A stretch of DNA of 61,715 nt from an uncultured Bacteroides sp. (GTDB lineage Bacteria; Bacteroidota; Bacteroidia; Bacteroidales; Bacteroidaceae): the NCBI GenBank assembly GCA_947173895.1, contig CAMWGU010000012.1, positions 1 to 61,715 of the forward strand. Reading direction: 5' to 3'. Position 1 is the stretch's first letter, and each line of letters opens with the position of its first letter. The position numbers and the translations under genes are program-made. Shown one piece after another: positions 53,460 to 61,636 of the stretch. The notes under the pieces were generated by a model. That model saw nothing but the letters and a program-made list of their open reading frames with translations. It had not been told where the DNA came from and searched no databases.

Positions 53460-54671
53460 TTATTTGATGCCTAATTTCTTTGCAATTTCTTTAGGAAGTG
53501 CATTCTTATTGACTACAATATTCATGGTTTTGTAGCGGACGAATGCTTTCGATGCATACCATAAACCTTCGTATTTACCAGCTTTTCCCCAAGAGTTCTT
53601 TACCATATAGTATTCATTTCCTTCTTGGTCTTTAGCTATACCATAGATTAACATGCCATGGTCATCGGTAGTTTCCCAGTTGTCGTATGCTTCCTGGCGT
53701 TCTTCTTGTGTACACCATTTCTGAGGTTGTGGCTTGGTATTCAGTTTCTTTTCCTCCGGTTTCATTTTCAACCAGTGTGCCATGTCCGAGCCACTCAGTT
53801 CTTGTATCTTTTCTGTATCGGGCATAACGGCTATACCATCGCGTGTAAAGCCTTGTTCGCTGACATCAGATCCCCATGCTATCGGATAACCGTTGTTGAT
53901 TGCATTGTCAAACACTTGCATGAATTCATCGATAGGAAGATTGTATGATTGTCCCCATCGCCAATTGTCTTGAATTTCAAGAACAAACGGTTCATAGAAT
54001 GGATGGTGAGTGTATGAAGTGAGTGAAATGTAATCATTCGGATTCAGTCCGGTTGATTCAAAGAATGAATGGGGGGTGTATTCTTTTCCTTTATAAGTGA
54101 ATTTTTCGGGACATTCGCCTAAGTAAATATCATGGATGGATTTGATGGCTTTCTTCCACAACGGATTATGTTCCTTATCTGTTTGAAGCTTACGCAAGTT
54201 GCCTTTGGCTATTGCGGCCACTACCGCGTTTGATACAGCTGTAAGCTCTGTATGATTGCTCAGAGTGTCGCCATACATCACACCCGGACGCATCACTTCT
54301 TCGGGCACCAGACCGAATTTTTTCATGCCATAGATTACATCATAGAATGATCCTCCTTGTGAGAAAGATACATCTCCATGAGTGCGCACTGCAGCATCTG
54401 CACGGTCCAGATAAGTTTGATGTACGATATACATTTCAGAAAAATCGTATTCTCCTTTTCCCATACGAAGCAACTCTGATTCCAAAAATGCCATACTGGA
54501 GTAGCACCAGCATGTACCGGCACGACTTTGGTTCTTGATAGAAGTAATGGGTAGTTCTTTTACTGTAGTAAATATAAACCCTTCTTCTTTTGGTTCTTCT
54601 TTAGGAGCATTTTGTGCAAGAAGGTTCATGCTGCATAAACCTAATGTTGCTAATAGTGTAAATCTTTTCAT
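53460..54671 (-). CDS. Exported C1 family aminopeptidase (bleomycin hydrolase-like)
   Basis: A papain-family cysteine peptidase of the bleomycin hydrolase/PepC type. Gln48, Cys54 in NQSRAGTCWCYSSMAFLESE, His in TTDDHGMLIYGIA and Asn in MVKNSWGKAG make up the catalytic set. A signal peptide (ending NLLAQ) places it in the periplasm, whereas classic PepC is cytoplasmic. 403 residues. It lies 31 bp downstream of the Xaa-Pro aminopeptidase gene, which suggests a two-gene peptide-degrading operon closed by a strong terminator. Confidence 0.93.
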   Translation of the reverse strand: MKRFTLLATLGLCSMNLLAQNAPKEEPKEEGFIFTTVKELPITSIKNQSRAGTCWCYSSMAFLESELLRMGKGEYDFSEMYIVHQTYLDRADAAVRTHGDVSFSQGGSFYDVIYGMKKFGLVPEEVMRPGVMYGDTLSNHTELTAVSNAVVAAIAKGNLRKLQTDKEHNPLWKKAIKSIHDIYLGECPEKFTYKGKEYTPHSFFESTGLNPNDYISLTSYTHHPFYEPFVLEIQDNWRWGQSYNLPIDEFMQVFDNAINNGYPIAWGSDVSEQGFTRDGIAVMPDTEKIQELSGSDMAHWLKMKPEEKKLNTKPQPQKWCTQEERQEAYDNWETTDDHGMLIYGIAKDQEGNEYYMVKNSWGKAGKYEGLWYASKAFVRYKTMNIVVNKNALPKEIAKKLGIK

Positions 54672-54702
54672 TTTTGTTTAATGTAATAGTGTGTTTATTA
54701 AA

Positions 54703-56094
54703 TTATTCATTCATTATTGCTTCTACTTCTTCGATCGTGATAGGGATGCGTTTTTCGCCTGTGAAGCGTGAGCCTTCCGAGGTTATTAGAATGTCGTCTT
54801 CCAAACGGATACCTCCAAAGTCTTTGAACTTTTCAATCGCATCAAAGTTTAAGAATTCTGTATGAGTCTTTTCGGCTTTCCATTTGTCTATCAGTGCAGG
54901 AATGAAATAGCAACCGGGTTCGTCTGTGATTACAAAGCCTTCTTGCAAACGTCGTCCCATGCGTAAAGAAGACAGCCCGAATTGTGAGGACGGACGTGTT
55001 TCATCATCATATCCTACGTAGATTTGTCCCAAATCTTCCATGTCGTGCACATCCAGTCCCATCATGTGTCCTAATCCATGAGGTAGGAACAGGGCATGTG
55101 CGCCTACGGCTACAGCCTCTTCTACATCCCCTTTCATAAGTCCTAAATCCTTTAATCCTTGTGCCAAAACTTTGCAGACTTCCAGATGCACAGACATATA
55201 GGTTATGCCCGGACGAGTAATCTCTAGGGCTTTGTCGTGGCAAGCTAAAACAATGTTATATATGTCTTTTTGTCGTCCCTCGAATTTGCCTCCTACGGGG
55301 ATTGTACGGGTATGGTCGGAACAATAGTTGGTAATTCTTTCTGCGCCGGCATCTGTCAGCATCATGCGTCCGATTTCCAGTATGTGGCTATGGTCATGGT
55401 TGTGTAGTGTTTCTCCGTGCTGGGTCAGGATAGTGGCAAATGAAGTCATGCTGCCATACGAGGCGGCAATGCCGTCCAATACTCCGGCAATATATTGTTC
55501 TTTCACACCTGGTTTGCAAAGACGCATGGCTGTGGTATGCATTTCGTAGCCAATGTTGCATGCCAAGTCTATTTCTTTTATCTCGCAAGCTTCTTTCACA
55601 GAACGTAAATCGACTACCGCTTTGATCAGTTCGATGGATGCGTATTGCTTCACTATGGAGGAACGTATTCCTGTCAAATCTTCCAGCAACAACATATTGT
55701 CGAACCGGTAGGGGGGAAGAAAATGAATTTTTCTACCTTGGGCGATGGCTCGTCCTACTACTTCTTTTAGTTGTGTAAACGGGAAACTTTTCTGAATACC
55801 TATTTGGGCGGCCAATTCTTTGATACTGGGTTGGGGACCCATCCAAATGATGTCATCCATGTCTACATCATTTCCAAAGAAATAATCTTCTCCAGCTTCA
55901 ATATCCATTACGCCTGCATATCCAGGGTGGGAGTGACCGAAAAAATAGAGGAATGAACTATCCTGGCGGAATTTATATGTGTTATCTGGGTAGTTTGCCG
56001 GAGCTTCATTGTTACCTAATATAAGGATTATGCCATTTTGCACTTTGTCTCTAAGTGCCTGACGGCGTTTTTGATAAGTTGTAGAATCAAACAT
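54703..56094 (-). CDS. pepP: Xaa-Pro aminopeptidase, M24B family
   Basis: Cleaves the N-terminal residue before proline. It has a creatinase-like N-terminal domain (about 1-170) and an M24 pita-bread domain. The metal ligands of the family are recognisable: Asp in TDAGAERITNYCSDHTRT (two Asp), His in HGLGHMMGLDVHD, Glu in VITDEPGCYFIP and Glu in GIRLEDDILIT. 463 residues, cytoplasmic, no signal peptide. The promoter region is shared with the divergent patatin gene. Cytoplasmic and exported peptidases are thus transcribed together. Confidence 0.95.
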   Translation of the reverse strand: MFDSTTYQKRRQALRDKVQNGIILILGNNEAPANYPDNTYKFRQDSSFLYFFGHSHPGYAGVMDIEAGEDYFFGNDVDMDDIIWMGPQPSIKELAAQIGIQKSFPFTQLKEVVGRAIAQGRKIHFLPPYRFDNMLLLEDLTGIRSSIVKQYASIELIKAVVDLRSVKEACEIKEIDLACNIGYEMHTTAMRLCKPGVKEQYIAGVLDGIAASYGSMTSFATILTQHGETLHNHDHSHILEIGRMMLTDAGAERITNYCSDHTRTIPVGGKFEGRQKDIYNIVLACHDKALEITRPGITYMSVHLEVCKVLAQGLKDLGLMKGDVEEAVAVGAHALFLPHGLGHMMGLDVHDMEDLGQIYVGYDDETRPSSQFGLSSLRMGRRLQEGFVITDEPGCYFIPALIDKWKAEKTHTEFLNFDAIEKFKDFGGIRLEDDILITSEGSRFTGEKRIPITIEEVEAIMNE

Positions 56095-56139
56095 GATTAA
56101 CGCTCTTTTAATTTAGAATTCTATTTTACTATTTTGCAA

Positions 56140-56147
56140 ATGTAGCA
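56140..56147 (-). promoter_or_regulatory. TAnnTTTG -7 element for pepP
   Basis: The minus-strand sequence reads TACATTTG, 45 bp before the pepP start, in the divergent region. Confidence 0.55.
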
Positions 56148-56188
56148 ATTAAAATTCAAAAAAATGCGTAGAAATACAATGAAAAAGA

Positions 56189-56196
56189 TAACTTTG
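56189..56196 (+). promoter_or_regulatory. TAnnTTTG -7 element for patatin gene
   Basis: TAACTTTG lies 38 bp before ATG 56235. Together with the pepP element it makes a compact divergent promoter. Confidence 0.6.
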
Positions 56197-56234
56197 CGAA
56201 GAACTTTTCCTATAGAAGGATTGTTTTTAGTGAA

Positions 56235-57092
56235 ATGATGGAAATAGACGAAAAAACAGGGCTGGTGTTAGAAGGGGGCGGAATGCGCGGAGTGTTCACC
56301 TGCGGTGTACTCGACTATATGATGGATCATGCTGTTTGGTTTTCATACGGGGTCGGGGTATCTGCGGGGGCGTGCAATGGTCTGTCCTATATGTCCCGTC
56401 AGCGTGGCAGAGCTAAATTCAGTAATATTGATTTGCTGGATAAATATCATTATATAGGTATCAAGCATTTGTGGCGTAAGCATAGTATCCTTGATCAAGA
56501 ATTGCTTTATGAACATTTTCCTAAAGAAATTCTTCCTTATGATTATAAAACGTATGCCGAGAATCCGGCGCGTTTTGAGATGGTGACTACTCATTGTGTG
56601 ACGGGCAGGGCATGTTATTTGGAAGAAAAATATGATCCTTGCCGTATTATTGCTATCGTTAAAGCTTCCAGCAGTTTGCCTTATGTTTGTCCTATTGCTT
56701 ATGTGGATGGTGAACCGATGCTTGACGGAGGAATTGTAGATTCAATTCCTATATTGCATTCTATCGAGCAGGGATATGATAAGAATGTGGTGGTGCTTAC
56801 GCGTAACCGGGGCTACCGCAAAAAGGGGAAAGATATAAAAATCCCTCATTTCATCTATAAAAAATATCCTCGTTTGCGGGTAGCTTTAAGTAAACGTTGT
56901 CGTATTTACAATGAGCAACTTGATTTAGTGGAACAATTGGAAGATGAGGGTAGAATTGTAGTGATTCGTCCTGAGAAACCGATGGAAGTGGATCGTATTG
57001 AAACTGATACGAAGAAACTGACAGATTTATATGAGGAGGGGTATGCCTGTGCTAGAAAAGCATTCAAAGAAAAACTGCTACTTTGGAAATAA
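56235..57092 (+). CDS. Patatin-like phospholipase (YjjU-type)
   Basis: A serine-aspartate dyad acyl hydrolase acting on lipid esters. The oxyanion loop LVLEGGGMRGVFTCGVLD, the nucleophile elbow GVSAG with Ser43, and the Asp motif MLDGGIVDSIPI are all present. 285 residues, no signal peptide, so cytoplasmic or membrane-associated. The start may be 56235 or 56238. Monocistronic, divergent from pepP, convergent with rny. The substrate is unknown. The following 300 bp gap shows only the rny terminator. Confidence 0.92.
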   Translation: MMEIDEKTGLVLEGGGMRGVFTCGVLDYMMDHAVWFSYGVGVSAGACNGLSYMSRQRGRAKFSNIDLLDKYHYIGIKHLWRKHSILDQELLYEHFPKEILPYDYKTYAENPARFEMVTTHCVTGRACYLEEKYDPCRIIAIVKASSSLPYVCPIAYVDGEPMLDGGIVDSIPILHSIEQGYDKNVVVLTRNRGYRKKGKDIKIPHFIYKKYPRLRVALSKRCRIYNEQLDLVEQLEDEGRIVVIRPEKPMEVDRIETDTKKLTDLYEEGYACARKAFKEKLLLWK

Positions 57093-57324
57093 ACTTTCAT
57101 CGAGGGGGAGTTTAGCTTGTTGATCCTTGACTGTGATAATGGTTTCGTCTAAAACTGATGCTTTGATGGAGGTGTAGCTATTTTATAATTTCCATCGCTT
57201 TCTTGTAGTGCGAAGGAATATGTTTGATTGTTTGGGTAGTGTAATTGGGTACTTGCAATTTCTCAGTCTTTTAAAGGGATAGAATTTAGTTTGTACGATC
57301 TGTGGAAATGTTGGAATATAAACT

Positions 57325-57357
57325 AAAAAATCCCTCCTTACTTTGGGTAAAGAGGGA
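57325..57357 (-). terminator. Terminator after rny
   Basis: TCCCTC at 57331-57336 pairs with GAGGGA at 57352-57357, with a further TTAC/GTAA inner stem. On the minus strand TTTTTT follows. The rest of 57,093-57,392 shows nothing recognisable. Confidence 0.85.
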
Positions 57358-57392
57358 TTATAAGTGAATTGTTTATTTTTCGATTCTTATTT

Positions 57393-58928
57393 TTATTTGG
57401 CAAAGCTGACTGCACGTGTTTCGCGAATAACCGTGATCTTTACTTGTCCCGGATAGGTCATTTCATCTTGAATTTTCTTTGCTATCTCGTTAGACAGGTT
57501 TTCAGTCTGTTTGTCGTCAATCTTATCGGCACCCACAATGACACGCAGTTCGCGACCGGCTTGGATGGCGTATGTTTTTGTTACGCCCGGATAAGACATG
57601 GCCAACTGCTCTAAATCATTCAAGCGTTTGATATAAGCTTCTACAATTTCACGTCGTGCGCCTGGGCGTGCACCTGAGATAGCGTCGCATACCTGTACGA
57701 TCGGAGCCAGCAGACTGGTCATCTCTGTTTCATCGTGATGTGCGCCAATGGCATTACAGATGTCTGGTTTCTCTTTATATTTTTCGGCGATTTTCATACC
57801 GAGCAATGCGTGTGGCAATTCCGGCTCTTCATCGGGCACTTTACCAATGTCGTGCAACAATCCGGCACGTTTGGCTTTTTTAGGATTTAATCCCAGCTCT
57901 GAAGCCATTACAGCACATAGGTTGGCTGTTTCGCGTGCGTGTTGCAGTAGATTCTGGCCGTACGAGGAGCGATACTTCATTTTACCAATGATGCGGATCA
58001 GTTCCGGATGCAGGCCGTGAATACCTAGGTCGATCGTGGTCCGTTTACCTGTTTCGATAATTTCTTCTTCTACTTGTTTGCGCACCTTGGTCACCACTTC
58101 TTCGATACGTGCCGGGTGGATACGTCCGTCCGTCACAAGTTGATGCAAAGCCAAACGGGCGATTTCACGGCGTACGGGGTCGAATGCCGAGAGTACAATA
58201 GCTTCCGGAGTATCGTCTACAACGATTTCCACACCGGTTGCGGCTTCCAGTGCCCGTATGTTGCGTCCTTCGCGTCCGATAATGCGTCCTTTGATTTCAT
58301 CCGATTCGATATGGAATACGGTGACCGAATTTTCGATAGCTGTTTCGGTTGCCACTCGTTGGATGGACTGGATGACAATGCGTTTTGCTTCTTTGTTTGC
58401 TGTTAGCTTGGCGTCATCCATGATGTCGTTAATATAGGAAGCGGCTTGGGTTTTTGCTTCTTCTTTCAGTGATTCCACCAAACGTTCTTTGGCTTCTTCG
58501 GCCGACAGGCCAGACAAAGCTTCTAATTTTTCACGTTCTTGCATTTGTAACTTGTCCAGTTCTTCCTTTTTCTTGTCTACAATGGCAATTTGCGCTTCCA
58601 GATTTTCTTTGATGGCTTCCGCTTCCGTGCGCTTGCGCTGAACCTCTTCTTGTTTTTGATTCAGCATCAACTCACGTTGTTTCAATTTGTTTTCGGCTTG
58701 CTGGATTTTCTGGTTGCGTAGAGCTACTTCCTTTTCCAAATCGGCCTTTTTGTTTAGAAACTTCTCTTTTAGTTCTAAGAGTTTGTTTTTCTTAATCACT
58801 TCTGCTTCGGTCTGTGCTTCTTTGATGATGATATCATACTTTGATTTCAGTCCATATCTGAAAAATATGTATGACAGACCACCACCTATGGCGAAACACA
58901 CAATTGCTATTATTACCGTTGTTATCAT
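57393..58928 (-). CDS. rny: Ribonuclease Y
   Basis: Membrane-anchored endoribonuclease that starts mRNA decay. ATG 58928 ([16 protein letters not shown]) gives the expected 511 residues and puts the transmembrane helix at the very N-terminus; the upstream ATG 58961 lies inside a hairpin. The order is a membrane anchor (about 1-25), a long coiled coil (about 30-190), a KH domain with [18 protein letters not shown], and an HD domain with [18 protein letters not shown] and GAHHDE. A terminator-like hairpin lies between it and zapA. Confidence 0.97.
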   Translation of the reverse strand: MITTVIIAIVCFAIGGGLSYIFFRYGLKSKYDIIIKEAQTEAEVIKKNKLLELKEKFLNKKADLEKEVALRNQKIQQAENKLKQRELMLNQKQEEVQRKRTEAEAIKENLEAQIAIVDKKKEELDKLQMQEREKLEALSGLSAEEAKERLVESLKEEAKTQAASYINDIMDDAKLTANKEAKRIVIQSIQRVATETAIENSVTVFHIESDEIKGRIIGREGRNIRALEAATGVEIVVDDTPEAIVLSAFDPVRREIARLALHQLVTDGRIHPARIEEVVTKVRKQVEEEIIETGKRTTIDLGIHGLHPELIRIIGKMKYRSSYGQNLLQHARETANLCAVMASELGLNPKKAKRAGLLHDIGKVPDEEPELPHALLGMKIAEKYKEKPDICNAIGAHHDETEMTSLLAPIVQVCDAISGARPGARREIVEAYIKRLNDLEQLAMSYPGVTKTYAIQAGRELRVIVGADKIDDKQTENLSNEIAKKIQDEMTYPGQVKITVIRETRAVSFAK

Positions 58929-58949
58929 TGTTATTAATTTATATATAAA

Positions 58950-59006
58950 TAAAAAACGCACAACCTATCTATAAAGAACTCTTCTCTTAATAGTATAGTT
59001 GTGCGT
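58950..59006 (-). terminator. Terminator or attenuator hairpin between zapA and rny
   Basis: ACGCACAAC (58956-58964) pairs with GTTGTGCGT (58998-59006) with an imperfect inner stem. On the minus strand it is followed by a run of six T. It ends the zapA transcript, yet lies only about 25 bp before the rny start codon. Confidence 0.75.
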
Positions 59007-59032
59007 GAATTTCCTTATTGTTTTCTAATGTC

Positions 59033-59326
59033 TTATTCTTTATTACTGATTTGTTTTTCAAGTTCTTCGGTTAACTCTTGTAATTTTTCCAAATAGGGCA
59101 CAGTGTCGTTCCTGTCCTTGATGGATATGTTTTCAAAAGCCAACTCCAGCGAAACCATTGCCCAATGCCTTGCGGGGCTAAGGTTAGGCCATTCGCTGCG
59201 ATACTTATTTAATTTATTGTTAATCTGTTTGGCAGCATCCCGATATAATTGTTCATCTTCGCGACGAATGTTTAGCGGGTATCGTTCGTTGTCAATCAGT
59301 AAATGTATCTTCATCATATCGTCCAT
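59033..59326 (-). CDS. zapA: Cell division protein ZapA
   Basis: A small FtsZ-binding protein that stabilises the Z ring. 97 residues with a beta-hairpin N-terminal head (KIHLLIDNERYPLNIRREDE), a long helix (YRDAAKQINNKLNKYRSEW) and a C-terminal coiled coil (VPYLEKLQELTEELEKQ), all as in ZapA. An alternative start two to three codons later (MMKIHL) is possible. It is downstream of a coiled-coil gene by 28 bp, and the two form one transcript. Confidence 0.9.
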   Translation of the reverse strand: MDDMMKIHLLIDNERYPLNIRREDEQLYRDAAKQINNKLNKYRSEWPNLSPARHWAMVSLELAFENISIKDRNDTVPYLEKLQELTEELEKQISNKE

Positions 59327-59354
59327 AATACTTCGTTTTATTGTGTCAGTTTCT

Positions 59355-59648
59355 TTATTCGTTTAATAAAGCGATGCATTTGTCGACTTCACGCACAAGC
59401 CTTGACAATCGTTGTTTAGTATCGCTGATGTCTTTGTCATGGATACTGATTGTTCGGGCTATTTTTAAATTGGTGTACATTGCTTCTAATTCTTTTCGGC
59501 TATTTTCTAATCGGTTTATTTCAACTTCCTTTTCAAGGAGAAGTTGCTTTAGCTGAGCATTTTCCTGTTTTAACTCATTATATAAATACATAAAATGCCT
59601 CAGTCTTGCTTCGAAAGTTCCTAATAGCTTTTTATCTTCTTCAGTCAT
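59355..59648 (-). CDS. Short coiled-coil protein, possible ZapB-like division factor
   Basis: ATG 59648 (MTEEDKKLLGTFEAR) is used; the upstream extension would run across the promoter. The product is about 97 residues and almost wholly helical, with a heptad coiled coil from about 20 to 65 (LYNELKQENAQLKQLLLEKE, INRLENSRKELEAMY). No enzyme motif. Its place directly before zapA suggests a division-related partner analogous to ZapB; that role is inference. Confidence 0.8.
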   Translation of the reverse strand: MTEEDKKLLGTFEARLRHFMYLYNELKQENAQLKQLLLEKEVEINRLENSRKELEAMYTNLKIARTISIHDKDISDTKQRLSRLVREVDKCIALLNE

Positions 59649-59667
59649 TTTACACCAAAATTGTACA

Positions 59668-59675
59668 CAAATATA
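59668..59675 (-). promoter_or_regulatory. TAnnTTTG -7 element for the zapA operon
   Basis: The minus-strand sequence reads TATATTTG, 19 bp before the start codon of the coiled-coil gene, implying a very short leader. Confidence 0.55.
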
Positions 59676-59819
59676 AAGGATTGGAAGCAAACACGAAAAT
59701 ATTTCGTCCTAAATTTATCGTTTATCATTAAAAAAACTTTTTTAATGCCTTTGTTAGCTGTTTTTCCTGTGTTTGCCCGGATGTAATTTTTTTTACAGTA
59801 TGTGCCTGTTCGAGAGTAT

Positions 59820-60182
59820 TTATCGCTTTAATGTTTTATAGGATAAGATATGACGGGTGATGCCGGTGGCAATGATCAAGAGCAGGATTCTTGTCCAAGT
59901 ATAGGGAACTGTCCAGATGGCGCAATAGCTTAAGGTGATCCATATTAATGATACGGAAATGATCTTGGCGTGTAAAGGTATTGCTTTATGCTCGTGGAAA
60001 TTGCGGATGTAGCTTCCTAGGTATTTTTGTCGGATGAGCCAATGATATAGGCGCGGTGAACCGCGGAAATACATGGCGGCTGTTAGTAATAAAAAGGGGG
60101 TGGTAGGCAGTAAGGGAAGAAATATGCCGATAATGCCTAGTATGAGTGATATTGTTCCTACAACTGTATATAGTGCTTTCAT
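59820..60182 (-). CDS. DUF454 family inner-membrane protein (YbaN-like)
   Basis: 120 residues with three to four hydrophobic helices: GTISLILGIIGIFLPLLPTT, FLLLTAAMYFRGS, and two near the C-terminus. The pattern G-IG-FLPLLPTTPFLLL followed by F-RGSPRLYHWL is the DUF454 signature. The function of the family is not established. Its promoter -7 element ends only about 5 bp before the ATG. The 130 bp downstream gap contains an AT-only palindrome (59726-59747) and no clear terminator. Confidence 0.88.
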   Translation of the reverse strand: MKALYTVVGTISLILGIIGIFLPLLPTTPFLLLTAAMYFRGSPRLYHWLIRQKYLGSYIRNFHEHKAIPLHAKIISVSLIWITLSYCAIWTVPYTWTRILLLIIATGITRHILSYKTLKR

Positions 60183-60187
60183 ATATG

Positions 60188-60195
60188 CAAATATA
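60188..60195 (-). promoter_or_regulatory. TAnnTTTG -7 element for DUF454 gene
   Basis: The minus-strand sequence reads TATATTTG and ends about 5 bp before the start codon, so the transcript would be nearly leaderless. Confidence 0.5.
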
Positions 60196-60251
60196 GATCA
60201 AAAAACGAAAAAATGCTGTGCTCTTTATTATATTATTTTTTTTTTATGCTG

Positions 60252-60259
60252 TATCTTTG
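60252..60259 (+). promoter_or_regulatory. TAnnTTTG -7 element for queD-queE
   Basis: TATCTTTG lies 59 bp before ATG 60319. The leader contains a short inverted repeat, ACACC and GGTGT (about 60,270-60,291), too small to call as a riboswitch. Confidence 0.6.
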
Positions 60260-60318
60260 CGCCCTATAACACCGAGGTGACATTAGGTGTGAATTCTTTC
60301 TTATTATAATTGAATGTT

Positions 60319-60651
60319 ATGTATACAGTAATTAAACGGATGGAAATTTCAGCTTCCCATAGCTTGAAGCTGTCATATAGAAGTAAATGTGAGAATTTGC
60401 ATGGTCACAATTGGATAATTACCGTTTATTGCCGGTCTGCGGTATTGAATGAGGATGGTATGGTTGTTGATTTTACGCATATCAAGGAGGCGGTGATGGG
60501 GCGTTTGGATCATCGGAACCTGAATGAGATAATTCCTTTTAACCCGACTGCCGAAAATATGGCGCATTGGGTGTGCGAACAAATCCCCACTTGTTTTAAA
60601 GTAGAAGTCCGCGAGTCGGAAGGAAACACCGTAATTTATGAGAAAGATTAA
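60319..60651 (+). CDS. queD: 6-carboxy-5,6,7,8-tetrahydropterin synthase
   Basis: Second step of queuosine precursor synthesis, converting dihydroneopterin triphosphate to carboxytetrahydropterin. ATG 60319 is used; an in-frame TTG at 60310 is unlikely. The zinc ligands His14, His28 and His30 (ASHSL, LHGHNW) and Cys24 of the active site (RSKCENLHGH) are visible, as is the C-terminal Glu motif VEVRESEGNTVIY. 110 residues, normal. Its stop overlaps queE by 14 bp, so the two are translationally coupled. Confidence 0.95.
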   Translation: MYTVIKRMEISASHSLKLSYRSKCENLHGHNWIITVYCRSAVLNEDGMVVDFTHIKEAVMGRLDHRNLNEIIPFNPTAENMAHWVCEQIPTCFKVEVRESEGNTVIYEKD

Positions 60652-61183
60652 TGAAATATTTTATAGTCTGCAAGGAGAAGGTTTCCATACTGGAACGCCG
60701 GCCGTTTTTGTCCGCTTTTCCGGATGTAATCTGAAATGTCCTTTTTGTGATACTCAACACGAGGTGGGGACATGGATGAGTGATGAGGAGATAGTGGCGG
60801 AAGTGGTGAAGTATGCTATGGCAATGGTGGTTTTGACAGGAGGAGAGCCAGGGCTGTGGATTGACGGTTCGTTGGTCGATGCGTTGCATCGGGAAGGGAA
60901 ATATGTTTGTATTGAAACAAACGGTACTTGTGCTCTGCCTGAAAATATAGATTGGGTGACCTGTTCTCCTAAAGAGGGGGCAACGGTAAAGCTGGGTCGT
61001 ATGGATGAGGTGAAAGTGGTATATGTGGGGCAGGATGTTTCTCCTTATTTGGATTTGCCCGCCTGTCATTATTTTCTGCAACCTTGTTCCTGCTCTAATA
61101 CGGAAGCCGTGGTATCTTACATTTTATGTCATCCCCAATGGAGGTTGAGTCTGCAAACTCATAAGCTTTTGCAAATTCCTTAA
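60638..61183 (+). CDS. queE: 7-carboxy-7-deazaguanine synthase (radical SAM)
   Basis: Third step of the queuosine pathway, making 7-carboxy-7-deazaguanine from carboxytetrahydropterin. The radical SAM cluster motif is Cys30-x3-Cys34-x2-Cys37 in FSGCNLKCPFCDT. MVVLTGGEPGL is the SAM-binding glycine motif. The start IFYSLQGEGFHTGTPAVFVR is typical of QueE. 181 residues, on the short side but complete. It overlaps queD. The other queuosine genes are not in the window. Confidence 0.95.
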   Translation: MRKINEIFYSLQGEGFHTGTPAVFVRFSGCNLKCPFCDTQHEVGTWMSDEEIVAEVVKYAMAMVVLTGGEPGLWIDGSLVDALHREGKYVCIETNGTCALPENIDWVTCSPKEGATVKLGRMDEVKVVYVGQDVSPYLDLPACHYFLQPCSCSNTEAVVSYILCHPQWRLSLQTHKLLQIP

Positions 61184-61199
61184 TGGGATAGAGTTTCAT

Positions 61200-61548
61200 C
61201 TTCCTTTCATTCTTCTCCGTGTTACCATTGTCTTCTGGTCTGGTTCTGCTTTCTCCTTCATCCTTTCATTGGTCGCTGAAACGCCCTGTTGATGGGGAGA
61301 GCGGGCTGTGAAAGTACATTCCGTAGGCTCCCTTCATCCTCCTTTCATCCTCTCTTCATTGGCACACAAAGGCGGCATGGCTGAAATTGCTGAAGGCAGA
61401 TGTGAAAGGACCCGGACGGTGTGACTGAAAGGGTGGTGAGGGGATGTCCTGTCATTTTTAACCGGCTGATTTATAATTGGTTTTGCTAATAATGAAAGGG
61501 TGAAGGGAGAAAAGGAAGGAGCAACTTGATGAGGGAGGGAAGTCTTCT
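61200..61548 (-). repeat. Dispersed MITE-like repeat, copy 3 (inverted)
   Basis: The reverse complement matches copies 1 and 2: CCTTTCACATCTGCCTTCAG, CATCAAGTTGCTCCTTCC and the TCCTTCATCCTTTCATT-type end near 61,256 with its inverted partner at about 61,490-61,515. It is opposite in orientation to the other two and lies beside queE rather than the PUL. Confidence 0.75.
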
Positions 61549-61636
61549 GCACGTACGTACGTACGTGTGAGCCTATACATACGTATGTGTAGGTCTACAC
61601 GTACGTATGTACAAGCCTACACATACGTACGTGTTT
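61549..61636. repeat. Four-unit palindrome array beside copy 3
   Basis: Palindromes of the ACACRTACGTAYGTGT type have centres at 61582.5, 61604.5 and 61626.5 (22 bp apart). A fourth near 61558.5 is 24 bp away because it carries one extra ACGT. The spacers are AGGTCT, AAGCCT and GAGCCT, complements of the TAGGCTT spacer. The last 80 bp of the window show no further feature. Confidence 0.8.

Noticed and set aside
58962-59032. 6S RNA gene next to zapA, as in enterobacteria
   Set aside because: The gap between zapA and rny is only about 100 nt and holds just the terminator-like hairpin.
60260-60318. A preQ1 riboswitch before queD
   Set aside because: The leader is about 55 nt with only a 5 bp inverted repeat, and no preQ1 aptamer pattern could be recognised.
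20-61552. A similar open frame of about 66-90 codons in all three repeat copies (20-226, 25562-25846, 61552-61334), with PHQVA, SPF-LS and LCANE in common
   Set aside because: The frame is broken in copy 1, and differences between copies 2 and 3 fall on first and second codon positions as often as third. The similarity reflects the shared DNA repeat, not a conserved protein.
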